A program made the translations under genes and the position numbers. Of a stretch of 33,105 bases of DNA, positions 7,721-14,678 are shown one piece after another. The notes beneath the pieces are model-generated. The model had not been told where the DNA came from. It searched no databases and saw only the letters and a program-made list of their open reading frames with translations. Numbering within the stretch: the first letter of the stretch is position 1; every line of letters starts with the position of its first letter. Origin of the DNA: Aliishimia sp965369035 (lineage in GTDB: Bacteria; Pseudomonadota; Alphaproteobacteria; Rhodobacterales; Rhodobacteraceae); NCBI GenBank assembly GCA_965369035.1, contig CBDUPF010000005.1, forward strand, positions 1 through 33,105, in the 5' to 3' direction.

Positions 7721-8311
7721 ATGTTCACCGGCATCATCACCGATATCGGCACCGTGACCGCGCTGGAGCAGAAGGGCGACCTGCGCGCGCGGATCGCCTG
7801 CAGCTACGATACTGACAGCATCGACGTCGGCGCTTCCATCGCCTCGGACGGGGTCTGTCTCACCGTCGTGGCGCTGGGGCCGGGCTGGTACGACGTGGAC
7901 ATCAGTGCCGAGACCGTGGCGCGGACCAACCTGGGCGACTGGCGTGTCGGCACACGCGTCAACCTGGAACGCGCGCTGCGGGTTGGTGACGAGTTGGGCG
8001 GCCATATCGTGTCCGGTCATGTGGACGGCGTGGCTGAGGTCGTGTCCGTGACCGAGGAGGGCGACAGCACGCGGGTCACGCTGCGGGCGCCCGGGCACCT
8101 GTCGAAGTTCATAGCCTCCAAGGGGTCGGTCGCGCTCAACGGCACCTCGCTGACCGTGAACGAGGTCGACGGCGACGAGTTCGGCATCAACTTCATTCCC
8201 CACACCAAGGACGCAACGACCTGGGGGGCGGTGGCGGTCGGCGACCGGGTGAACCTCGAGATCGACACGCTCGCGCGCTATGTCGCACGCCTTCAGGACC
8301 AGACCGGCTGA
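7721..8311 (+). CDS. ribE: Riboflavin synthase, alpha chain
   Basis: Encodes 196 residues. It dismutates two 6,7-dimethyl-8-ribityllumazine molecules to riboflavin and a pyrimidinedione, the last step of the pathway. Two tandem lumazine-binding domains are visible. The first begins with the standard MFTGIITDIGTV and contains SDGVCLTVV. The second begins around GGHIVSGHVDGVAEV and contains NGTSLTVNEVDGDEFGINFIPHT. The start is ATG 7721 with GGGAAAAG before it. It lies divergent to kpsS and convergent to the epimerase-like gene (10-base gap). It is separated from ribD and ribB although the order on the + strand is conserved, so it needs its own promoter. I see no FMN riboswitch in front of it. 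Confidence 0.95.
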   Translation: MFTGIITDIGTVTALEQKGDLRARIACSYDTDSIDVGASIASDGVCLTVVALGPGWYDVDISAETVARTNLGDWRVGTRVNLERALRVGDELGGHIVSGHVDGVAEVVSVTEEGDSTRVTLRAPGHLSKFIASKGSVALNGTSLTVNEVDGDEFGINFIPHTKDATTWGAVAVGDRVNLEIDTLARYVARLQDQTG

Positions 8312-8321
8312 GCCATCCGCG

Positions 8322-9374
8322 CTACCAGATATCGCCAACGGTGAAGCCTTCGGGGAAGGGATCCGACGGATCGACCCGGTACTGGCTGATGCCATAGATC
8401 CAGGCCTGCCCGGCGATGCTGGGCACGATGGCGGGGTAGGGGCCAACTTGCGCCTCTTCATCGATCACGCACGAGAATGTCGTGCCCAGCGGCCCGGCGT
8501 TCACGAAGGGCTCGCCGGGTCTCAGCAGGCCGCGGGCATGCAGCACCGCCATGCGCGCGCTGGTCGCCGTGCCGCAGGGGGAGCGGTCGAGGATGCCGGT
8601 CGCCACATGCGGGCGGTCGGGATCGAAATACCCCGTCGAAACCGTCGCCGCCCCGCGCCCGTCGGTTCCGGGGGCTGTCGGCGCGCCATGCAGGTAGGAG
8701 ATCGTGGGCCCGGTGATCCGAGGATTGTCCGGATGCGTGACCGGCAGTTGCTCTGCCGCCGCGTGGCGCAGCGCCTCCGATACGCGGGCGATCTCCGCCC
8801 CGTTCTCTGCCTCCAGCGCAATGCCCAGCCGGTCGGCATCGGCCTGCACGTAGAACATCCCACCCCAGGCGATGTCCACGGCCACGCGTCCCATGCCCGG
8901 GACCTCGATCTCCGCATCGAGCGCCACGGCAAAGGCCGGCACGTTGCGGAACCGCACCTCCGTCACCTTGCCCTCCCGGCAGGTGGCATCGATGGTGATC
9001 AGCCCCGCGGGAGCCTCCAGCGTGAGCCGCGTCACCGGCTCGGTCATCGGCAGGATGCCCCCTTCCAGCAACACGGTGGCCACGCAGATCGTGTTCGACC
9101 CGGACATCGGCGGGTACTCGGTCTGCTCCATGATGATGTAGCCGGCATCGGCTGCCGGATGACAGGCCGGAACGATCAGGTTGCAGCAGAGCGCCGGATA
9201 CCCGCGCGGCTCCCGCAGCAGCAGCTTGCGGATGTCGTCGCGGTTCTCCCGCAGCCACTGCATCTTCTCGAAGACGCTGTCGCCCGGAATCGGTGGCAGC
9301 CCCCCGGTGATGACGCGCCCGGGCTCCCCCTCGGCATGTGCCTCGACGGCGGAAAGTCGGATCGCTGACTGCAT
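8322..9374 (-). CDS. Proline racemase superfamily enzyme (hydroxyproline epimerase or dehydratase-like), Ser/Cys active site
   Basis: Encodes 350 residues, standard length for the proline racemase/hydroxyproline 2-epimerase/trans-3-hydroxyproline dehydratase superfamily. The N-terminus AVEAHAEGEPGRVITGG and both catalytic loops are present. At the first catalytic position, where racemases have Cys in MCGHG, this protein has S91 in MSGSN. The second position keeps C267 in DRSPCGTATSA. The superfamily is known to vary at these sites, and the change alters substrate or reaction, so I do not assign one. The protein should be cytoplasmic. ATG 9374 has GGAG 7 bases upstream. No proline or hydroxyproline catabolic genes, regulator or transporter accompany it; it lies inside the riboflavin gene series on the opposite strand. 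Confidence 0.85.
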   Translation of the reverse strand: MQSAIRLSAVEAHAEGEPGRVITGGLPPIPGDSVFEKMQWLRENRDDIRKLLLREPRGYPALCCNLIVPACHPAADAGYIIMEQTEYPPMSGSNTICVATVLLEGGILPMTEPVTRLTLEAPAGLITIDATCREGKVTEVRFRNVPAFAVALDAEIEVPGMGRVAVDIAWGGMFYVQADADRLGIALEAENGAEIARVSEALRHAAAEQLPVTHPDNPRITGPTISYLHGAPTAPGTDGRGAATVSTGYFDPDRPHVATGILDRSPCGTATSARMAVLHARGLLRPGEPFVNAGPLGTTFSCVIDEEAQVGPYPAIVPSIAGQAWIYGISQYRVDPSDPFPEGFTVGDIW

Positions 9375-9574
9375 GAACTTGCTCCGGAATTTCGAGCGAG
9401 ACTACGGGGCTTGCCTTCGGGTCACAATGCACTCCGGACCTGCCCCGCCGCCGCTGTTCGCGGGATCGCGTCAGCCGTACCTCCTCGCGACGCCGCGGCA
9501 GGGTTGCGCGGGGCTGGCGCTTTGCGCCGTGGGCGCGTATGGGACGGGTCGATGCTGCAGAAACGAGGGCGGAC

Positions 9575-10696
9575 ATGGGCTACGAAACCCCGGGACCGGT
9601 CGAGACATCGCTGAAGGACGCGATTTCTCCCATCGAGGACATCATCGAGGAGGCGAAGCTCGGCCGGATGTTCATCCTGGTCGACCACGAGGATCGCGAG
9701 AACGAGGGCGACCTCGTGATCCCCGCCAATTTCGCCGATGCCAAGGCCGTGAACTTCATGGCGACCCACGGGCGCGGGCTCATCTGCCTGACCCTGCCGC
9801 CCGAGCGGATCGACGAACTGGGCCTTCCGATGATGACGCAGCACAACTCCTCGCGCCACGAAACCGCCTTCACCGTGTCGATCGAGGCGCGCGAGGGCGT
9901 CTCCACCGGCATCTCCGCCGCTGACCGGGCGCACACGATCTCCACCGCGATCAATCCGCAGGCCGGCTCCGCGGACATCGCCACGCCGGGCCACGTCTTC
10001 CCGCTGCGCGCGCGGCGGGGTGGCGTTCTGGTTCGTGCGGGCCATACGGAGGCCGGATGCGATGTGGCGCGGCTCGCGGGCCATTATCCGTCCAGCGTGA
10101 TCTGCGAGATCATGAAGGACGACGGGGAGATGGCGCGTCTGCCGGACCTCGTCGAGTTCGCGCGGACCCACGGGATCAAGATCGGCACGATCAGCGACCT
10201 GATCGCCTATCGCCGCCGCTACGACAACCTCGTCCGGGAGACGGATCGCCACATGGTCACCTCCGAATACGGCGGCCAGTGGGACCTGCGCATCTTCACC
10301 GATTTCACCTATGGCATCGAGCATGTGGCGCTGATCAAGGGCGACATCTCCACCCCCGATCCGGTGCTGGTGCGGACCCACGCGCTGAACGAAGCGTCCG
10401 ACGTGCTGGGATTGGGACCGAAGCCCGCGGGCGTGCTCGCGCGCGCGATGGAGTTGGTGGCGGAGGAAGGGCGCGGTGTCGTCTGCCTTTTCCGGCAACC
10501 GCACAAGGAGCTCTTCGCCCAGGAGGAGGACGGACCCCGCACGATCAAGCAGACCGGCCTCGGGGCGCAGATGCTGGCGAAACTCGGCGTGCGCAAGCTG
10601 GTCCTGCTGACCGACAGCCCGCAGACCCGCTATGTCGGGCTCGATGCCTATGACCTGACGATCACCGGCACGCGGCCGATCACGGGGGACAAGTGA
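9575..10696 (+). CDS. ribB: 3,4-dihydroxy-2-butanone 4-phosphate synthase with degenerate GTP cyclohydrolase II-like tail
   Basis: Encodes about 373 residues. The N-terminal domain (about 15-225) makes dihydroxybutanone phosphate from ribulose 5-phosphate and carries the signatures HEDRENEGDLVIP, MMTQHNSSRHETAFTVSIEA and RAGHTEAGCDVARLAG. The C-terminal domain (about 230-370) has the outline of GTP cyclohydrolase II, but the zinc-binding cysteine motif is absent: around VRTHALNEASDVLGLG there is no CxTGD...CDCG. It is therefore probably inactive as a cyclohydrolase, and RibA must be encoded elsewhere. I chose ATG 9575 because GAGGG precedes it closely; ATG 9539 is a less likely start. The stop overlaps the ribH ATG (TGATG), so translation is coupled. 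Confidence 0.92.
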   Translation: MGYETPGPVETSLKDAISPIEDIIEEAKLGRMFILVDHEDRENEGDLVIPANFADAKAVNFMATHGRGLICLTLPPERIDELGLPMMTQHNSSRHETAFTVSIEAREGVSTGISAADRAHTISTAINPQAGSADIATPGHVFPLRARRGGVLVRAGHTEAGCDVARLAGHYPSSVICEIMKDDGEMARLPDLVEFARTHGIKIGTISDLIAYRRRYDNLVRETDRHMVTSEYGGQWDLRIFTDFTYGIEHVALIKGDISTPDPVLVRTHALNEASDVLGLGPKPAGVLARAMELVAEEGRGVVCLFRQPHKELFAQEEDGPRTIKQTGLGAQMLAKLGVRKLVLLTDSPQTRYVGLDAYDLTITGTRPITGDK

Positions 10697-11250
10697 TGGC
10701 CGGATCGCAGACGCATTACACGCTGCCGCGCGCTGAATTCGATGATCCGCCGAAGCTGCTGATCGTCGTGGCGCCCTACTACAAGGACATCGCCGACAAT
10801 CTGGTCGCCGGCGCCAAGGCGGAGATCGAGTCCGCAGGCGGCACATGGGACCTGGTCGAGGTACCGGGCGCCCTCGAGGTGCCGACGGCCATCGGAATCT
10901 CGGACCGGCGCGCGGAATTCGATGGATATGTCGCGCTGGGATGCGTGATCCGCGGAGAGACGACGCATTACGAGACGGTTTGCAACGACAGTTCGCGCGC
11001 GATCCAGCTCCTTGGTCTGCAAGGGCTTTGCATCGGTAACGGCATCCTGACGGTCGAGAACCGTGCCCAGGCCGAGGTGCGCGCCGACCCCGAAGGACAG
11101 AACAAGGGCGGGGGCGCCGCGGCGGCAGCGTTGCACCTGATCGCGCTTGGCCGGAAATGGTCGGCCGCGCGCAGCGGCATCGGATTCCGGACGCCGGCAG
11201 AGGATATCGTCCTGGTCCAGGGCGACAGCGAGGACGGGCGCGAGAGATGA
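10696..11250 (+). CDS. ribH: 6,7-dimethyl-8-ribityllumazine synthase
   Basis: Encodes 184 residues. It condenses the pyrimidine from the RibD branch with the butanone phosphate from RibB to give lumazine, the substrate of RibE. Clear signatures are LIVVAPYYKDIADNLVAGA, VPGALEVP, GCVIRGETTHYETVCNDS (with the catalytic histidine in GETTHY) and GILTVENRAQAEVRA. The start is ATG 10696, sharing one base with the ribB stop; the GTG three bases earlier is possible but unnecessary. Its stop overlaps the nusB ATG by 4 bases (ATGA), so ribB, ribH and nusB form one coupled operon. Such synthases assemble into pentamers or larger shells. Confidence 0.95.
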   Translation: MAGSQTHYTLPRAEFDDPPKLLIVVAPYYKDIADNLVAGAKAEIESAGGTWDLVEVPGALEVPTAIGISDRRAEFDGYVALGCVIRGETTHYETVCNDSSRAIQLLGLQGLCIGNGILTVENRAQAEVRADPEGQNKGGGAAAAALHLIALGRKWSAARSGIGFRTPAEDIVLVQGDSEDGRER

Positions 11251-11717
11251 CAGAGGTCTCGGGAAACACCAGGCGCCGCATGAAAACGGCGGCGCGGCTT
11301 TACGCGGTGCAGGCGCTGTTCCAGATGGAGGCCGCAGGGCAGGACGCGAACAACGTGCGGCGCGAGTTCCTGGAACACCGTTTCGGCGCCAGCTACGATG
11401 GTGAGGAGATGATCGAAGGCGATGTCGACCTCTTCGTCAACCTGCTCGATACGGCGGTGAACTACCAGGCGGCGATCGACCAGATGACGGACCGTGCGCT
11501 GGTCGCGAAATGGCCCATCGCCCGCATCGACCCGACCCTTCGGGCGCTTTTCCGGGCGGCGGGCGCAGAACTGCGTGACCCGAAGACACCGCCCAAGGTC
11601 GTCATCACTCAATTCGTGGAAGTGGCGCAGGCCTTCTTTCCCGAGGGCAAGGAAGTGAAGTTCGTGAACGCGGTGCTTGACCACATGGCGCGCGAGGCCC
11701 GTCCGGAAGCCTTTTGA
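11247..11717 (+). CDS. nusB: Transcription antitermination factor NusB
   Basis: Encodes 156 residues, a typical NusB length. NusB binds boxA RNA with NusE (ribosomal protein S10) and prevents premature termination of rRNA transcripts. Signatures are the N-terminal RRRMKTAARLYAVQALFQME helix, DRALVAKWPIARIDPTLRALFRAAGAEL in the centre, and VVITQFVEVAQAF ... EVKFVNAVLDHMARE near the end. The start at ATG 11247 overlaps the ribH stop by 4 bases; an in-frame ATG at 11157 lies deep in ribH and is not used. The ribH-nusB pairing is widespread in bacteria. Confidence 0.95.
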   Translation: MTEVSGNTRRRMKTAARLYAVQALFQMEAAGQDANNVRREFLEHRFGASYDGEEMIEGDVDLFVNLLDTAVNYQAAIDQMTDRALVAKWPIARIDPTLRALFRAAGAELRDPKTPPKVVITQFVEVAQAFFPEGKEVKFVNAVLDHMAREARPEAF

Positions 11718-11824
11718 ACCGGAGGTCTGCGCCCAAGCGGCGCTGTGCCGCAGGCTCGATTGCGAAAACGACATTGGAAAAATGCGTCCCCCGGCCCTAT
11801 CTTTTGCTCCGAGGAGTGCCGGCC

Positions 11825-12058
11825 ATGCCCCAGATCGCCAGGTTCTACATGCGCCACTGCCTGATCGGCTTTGCCGTTGCGGCGGTGTTCGTTGCGCTCC
11901 TCTTGTGGTTCAACGTCGCCAACCTGGCGCATCTGATCTTTTCCTCTCCGTCATGGGCGCTGGCGCTTTTCATGCTGTGGTTCTTCAACGGAATCGTGTT
12001 CGCCGGGGTGCAGTTCGGAATCGCCGTGATGGCCATGGCGGAACCGACGGACGATTGA
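11825..12058 (+). CDS. Small two-helix membrane protein, unknown function
   Basis: Encodes 77 residues. Two hydrophobic segments are visible, about residues 14-35 (IGFAVAAVFVALLLWFNVANL) and about 44-70 (WALALFMLWFFNGIVFAGVQFGIAVMAM), with a short charged tail EPTDD. It should lie in the inner membrane with both ends on the same side. A good ribosome-binding site (GAGGAG) precedes ATG 11825. It follows nusB by 107 bases and may be read from the same transcript. I do not recognise a characterised family. The clean start and regular helices support a real gene. Confidence 0.7.
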   Translation: MPQIARFYMRHCLIGFAVAAVFVALLLWFNVANLAHLIFSSPSWALALFMLWFFNGIVFAGVQFGIAVMAMAEPTDD

Positions 12059-12163
12059 CATCCCCACAGCCGGACCAGGCCGTGCGCATCGTGAACGACT
12101 TCAAAATACCATAATATCAATAGTTTAATCCAAGCCTTGCGCGGTTGGACCCCTAAATCGCAT

Positions 12164-12180
12164 CATTGCCTGTGGCAATG
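12164..12180. promoter_or_regulatory. Inverted repeat, probable operator of the repeat-protein gene
   Basis: CATTGCC-TGT-GGCAATG is a perfect 7-bp inverted repeat with a 3-base spacer, in the 190-base gap before the gene at 12249. Its right arm overlaps a possible weak promoter, TGGCAA (12173-12178) and TATCTT (12196-12201) with a 17-base spacer. The geometry suits a dimeric repressor or activator. I cannot name the protein. A small RNA hairpin is the other reading, but no T-run follows. Confidence 0.45.
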
Positions 12181-12248
12181 ACACGTGGGCTCGACTATCT
12201 TTGTTTGGGGAGCGCGGGCTGTATCTTGATCCCAAGGAGGGCTGACCC

Positions 12249-12581
12249 ATGACGACACTCAAGTCACCTAATCCGAAGATGCCGGGAACACGCCGAATGA
12301 TCGGTCGGACCCTGCAGTGGATGAAAGCCAAGCAGGCTGCCCTGGACGCAGCACATTTCTACAAGCGGCCGGGCGAAGACGCCTACAGGACAGGAGAGGT
12401 CCGTCGCGGCACCGGTTCCGTCTGGCACTGGAAAAAGGCGCAGCAGGCCGCTGCCGATGCGGCCCGGGTCTATACCGTTCCGGGCACGCAGATGTATCAC
12501 CGCGCCGCACCGGCGCTGGCGTCGACCGCTTGGCGCTGGAATCGCGCGCGCAACGACATGATGCCGCGGGTCTTTCGCTAG
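12249..12581 (+). CDS. Small basic protein built of 37-residue repeats, unknown function
   Basis: Encodes 110 residues with a very strong ribosome-binding site (AAGGAGGG, 12235-12242). The protein consists of two full repeats and one partial repeat of about 37 residues. Each begins with a tryptophan (W24, W61, W97) followed by a basic/Ala/Gln helix (WMKAKQAALDAA, WKKAQQAAADAA, WNRARNDM). In the two full repeats, 14 residues after the tryptophan comes Tyr (Y38, Y75), then PG (41-42, 78-79) and a second Tyr (Y46, Y83). There is no signal peptide or membrane segment, and the net charge is clearly positive. I do not recognise a family; the amphipathic basic helices could bind nucleic acid or membrane, which is speculation. 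It stands alone between its own regulatory region and a strong terminator. Confidence 0.75.
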   Translation: MTTLKSPNPKMPGTRRMIGRTLQWMKAKQAALDAAHFYKRPGEDAYRTGEVRRGTGSVWHWKKAQQAAADAARVYTVPGTQMYHRAAPALASTAWRWNRARNDMMPRVFR

Positions 12582-12632
12582 ACCAACCTTCGCGAAGATG
12601 CCCGATGCCCGGGCACGGGCGACAGCTACAAG

Positions 12633-12667
12633 GGGCTGCGGCGACACCGGCCGCGGCCCTTTTTTTT
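12633..12667 (+). terminator. Rho-independent terminator of the repeat-protein gene
   Basis: A 9-bp stem (GGGCTGCGG at 12633-12641 with CCGCGGCCC at 12651-12659, one G-U pair) with a 9-base loop is followed at once by eight T. It ends the transcript of the gene at 12249 and isolates the solute-binding protein gene downstream. Confidence 0.88.
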
Positions 12668-12772
12668 GTGCGCGAGCTATCCCGGTCGGCGGCGGCATCT
12701 GTTGCGTGTCGACCCCGTTCGCGTCAAGGTGACGTAACGAACAAGAACGAACCAACCAGGGAGATTTCCATC

Positions 12773-14341
12773 ATGTCACTGATCAAGGGCGGCTTTCTGG
12801 ACCGTCGAGGCTTTCTGAGGACGACCGCTGCCGGGGCCGCAATAGGTGCGACGGGCCTGGGGTTCGCGCCGACCCGCGCCCGGGCGCAGAAGAAGGGCGG
12901 CGTCATTCGTGCCGCCATCGGGCATGGCTCGACCTCCGACACGCTCGACCCCGGTACATGGGAGAACGACTTCGTCATCACCCAGGCCTATGGATTCTGC
13001 GGCTATCTGACCGGGGTGCGGCGCGACGGCTCGCTGGAGCCGCAGATCGCCGAGAGCTGGGAGGCCAGCCCCGACGCCACGGTGTGGCGCTTCAAGCTGC
13101 GGCCCGGCGTGACCTTCCATTCCGGAAAGACGGTGACACCGGAGGATGTGATCGCGTCCGTCAACTACCACCGAGGCGACGAGTCAACTTCGGCGGCAAA
13201 ACCCCTTGTCGACGGGATCAACGATATCACGGCCGAGGGCGACACGATCGTCTTCACGCTCTCCAGCGGGAACGCCGATTTTCCCTTCACCTTCACCGAC
13301 TACCACATCCCGGTTCTGCCGACGGGCGATGATCGCGGGGTCGACTGGCGCTCCGGCGACGGGTGCGGGCCGTACAAGCTGATCGACTTCAAGGCGGGCA
13401 TCAGTTCGCGACTGGAAAAGAACGAAAACGACTGGGATTCGGAGCGGGGATTCTTCGACGGTGTCGAACTCCTGGCCGTCGTCGATGCGAATGCGCGGAC
13501 CACGTCGATGGTTGCGGGCGACGTTCACCTGATCGACCGCCTCGACCTGAAGACCGTGGGCCTGATGTCGCGCAACCCCGGCATTTCGGTCCATTCGGTC
13601 GCTGGCAACCAGCACTACACTTTCCCGATGCTGATGAACAAGGACCCCTTCACCGATGTGAACGTCCGTCGGGCGTTGAAATATGCCGTCAACCGGCAGG
13701 AGTTGGTCGACAAGATCCTGTTCGGCTTCGGCTCGCTCGGCAATGACCATCCCATTGGCCGCGGTCAGCGGTACTACAACGATGAGTTGCCGCAGACCGA
13801 GTACGATCCCGACAAGGCGAAGTTCCACCTCAAGGAAGCCGGGCTCGACAGCCTGGATGTGGAGCTTTCGGTGGCCGACGCGGCCTTTGCCGGGGCCGTG
13901 GACGCGGGCGCGCTGATCCAGAACGCCGCAAAGGGCTGCGGTATCAACGTCAAGATCAACCGGGTGCCCAATGACGGCTACTGGGCGGATGTCTGGCTGA
14001 AGCACGGATGGTGTGCGTCCTACTGGGGGGGTCGTCCCGTCGAGGACGCGATGCTGTCGACGGCCTACTCGTCCGGCGCGGCCTGGAACGAGTCGGCGTT
14101 CGAGCATGAGCGCTTCAACGAACTGCTCGTGCTGGCCCGTGCCGAACTCGACGAAGCCAAGCGCCGCGACATGTACTTCGAGATGCAGAAGATCCTGAAC
14201 GAAGAGGGAAGCTCCGTCATCCCGATGTTCGCGAACTATGTGTTTGCGACCGGCCCGGATATCGACACCAACGGTGAAGACTTCTCCACGCATTGGGACA
14301 AGGACGGGCACCGCTGGATGGAGCGCTGGTCCTTCGTCTGA
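12773..14341 (+). CDS. ABC transporter solute-binding protein, family 5 (peptide/nickel type), Tat-exported
   Basis: Encodes 522 residues, typical for family 5 binding proteins, which capture oligopeptides or similar solutes in the periplasm for DppBCDF-like importers. The N-terminus has a twin-arginine signal (DRRGFLRTTAAGAAIGATG, cleavage near ARAQ at about residue 40). Family motifs follow: LEPQIAESWEASPDATVWRFKLRPGVTFHSGK, then EDVIASVNYHR, and later VNVRRALKYAVNRQELVDKILFG. ATG 12773 has GGGAGA about 9 bases upstream. No permease or ATPase genes are nearby, so it is an orphan that must use a transporter encoded elsewhere or act as a chemosensory binding protein. A terminator on each side makes it monocistronic. 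The substrate cannot be read from sequence. Confidence 0.9.
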   Translation: MSLIKGGFLDRRGFLRTTAAGAAIGATGLGFAPTRARAQKKGGVIRAAIGHGSTSDTLDPGTWENDFVITQAYGFCGYLTGVRRDGSLEPQIAESWEASPDATVWRFKLRPGVTFHSGKTVTPEDVIASVNYHRGDESTSAAKPLVDGINDITAEGDTIVFTLSSGNADFPFTFTDYHIPVLPTGDDRGVDWRSGDGCGPYKLIDFKAGISSRLEKNENDWDSERGFFDGVELLAVVDANARTTSMVAGDVHLIDRLDLKTVGLMSRNPGISVHSVAGNQHYTFPMLMNKDPFTDVNVRRALKYAVNRQELVDKILFGFGSLGNDHPIGRGQRYYNDELPQTEYDPDKAKFHLKEAGLDSLDVELSVADAAFAGAVDAGALIQNAAKGCGINVKINRVPNDGYWADVWLKHGWCASYWGGRPVEDAMLSTAYSSGAAWNESAFEHERFNELLVLARAELDEAKRRDMYFEMQKILNEEGSSVIPMFANYVFATGPDIDTNGEDFSTHWDKDGHRWMERWSFV

Positions 14342-14360
14342 GAAGGGATTCCATGAAAAA

Positions 14361-14395
14361 CGGCCGGACCGCGCAGGCGATCCGGCCGATTTCTT
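14361..14395 (+). terminator. Terminator after the solute-binding protein gene
   Basis: An 8-bp perfect stem (CGGCCGGA at 14361-14368 with TCCGGCCG at 14381-14388) and a 12-base loop are flanked by AAAAA on the left and ATTTCTT on the right. It starts 20 bases after the stop codon. The short T-run makes it weaker than the terminator at 12633. Confidence 0.7.
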
Positions 14396-14400
14396 GTGAC

Positions 14401-14570
14401 GGGAACCACCACAACCGTTTGGTTCTCTCATTCCCGAGGACCTGTATGTACAGGTGGGCGCCAGGTAACCGGACCAGGGTCCGGACAGAGCCAGCTCCCT
14501 CGGAATTGCTTAAGGCCACCGGAATGCAACCTGTCACGAGAAGGGCAGAACCCGTCTTGCAACAGGTAGT
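14401..14570. ncRNA. Candidate structured RNA, family and strand unresolved
   Basis: The 340 bases between the solute-binding protein gene and mmcB contain no credible ORF but have dense self-complementarity. A 9-bp stem (14430-14439 with 14498-14506, one bulge) encloses two perfect 6-bp hairpins, ACCTGT-ATGT-ACAGGT (14440-14455) and CCGGAC-CAGG-GTCCGG (14469-14484). To its left a 6-bp stem pairs GAACCA (14403-14408) with TGGTTC (14420-14425). To its right ACCTGT (14529-14534) pairs with ACAGGT (14562-14567) around an inner GGG/CCC stem. The fold is possible on either strand. A minus-strand transcript would read GGCCTTAAGC and CACCTG-loop-CAGGT, faintly like parts of 6S RNA, but I cannot confirm that. 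It does not match the conserved cores of tmRNA, RNase P RNA, SRP RNA or common riboswitches. No clear promoter is visible for either strand. Confidence 0.45.
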
Positions 14571-14649
14571 CCTGCGCCGGCCTCTCGGCAAGGGGTCATG
14601 CGCCGGTCGCCGTGCGCAAATTCGCGAGGACTTGATCGAAGAAGCTCTC

Positions 14650-14678
14650 TTGACTGAAGTTCCCTCTTTGTTCACATT
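14650..14678 (+). promoter_or_regulatory. Probable promoter of mmcB
   Basis: TTGACT (14650-14655) and CACATT (14673-14678) are separated by 17 bases and end 6 bases before the mmcB ATG, implying a very short or absent leader. The -35 box is good and the -10 box is weak. The LexA box lies between the two boxes and overlaps the first base of the -10, as expected for SOS repression. Confidence 0.55.
14659..14673 (+). promoter_or_regulatory. LexA (SOS) box of mmcB
   Basis: GTTCCCTCTTTGTTC matches the alphaproteobacterial LexA consensus GTTC-N7-GTTC exactly. It is a direct repeat, unlike the palindromic E. coli box. It lies inside the promoter, 11 bases before the start codon of mmcB, a DNA-repair gene known to respond to DNA damage in Caulobacter. 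The combination of exact motif, position and gene makes this a strong call. Confidence 0.85.

Noticed and set aside
9422..11281. 619-codon open frame on the - strand opposite ribB and ribH
   Set aside because: Antisense shadow of two unmistakable riboflavin enzymes; no recognisable domain.
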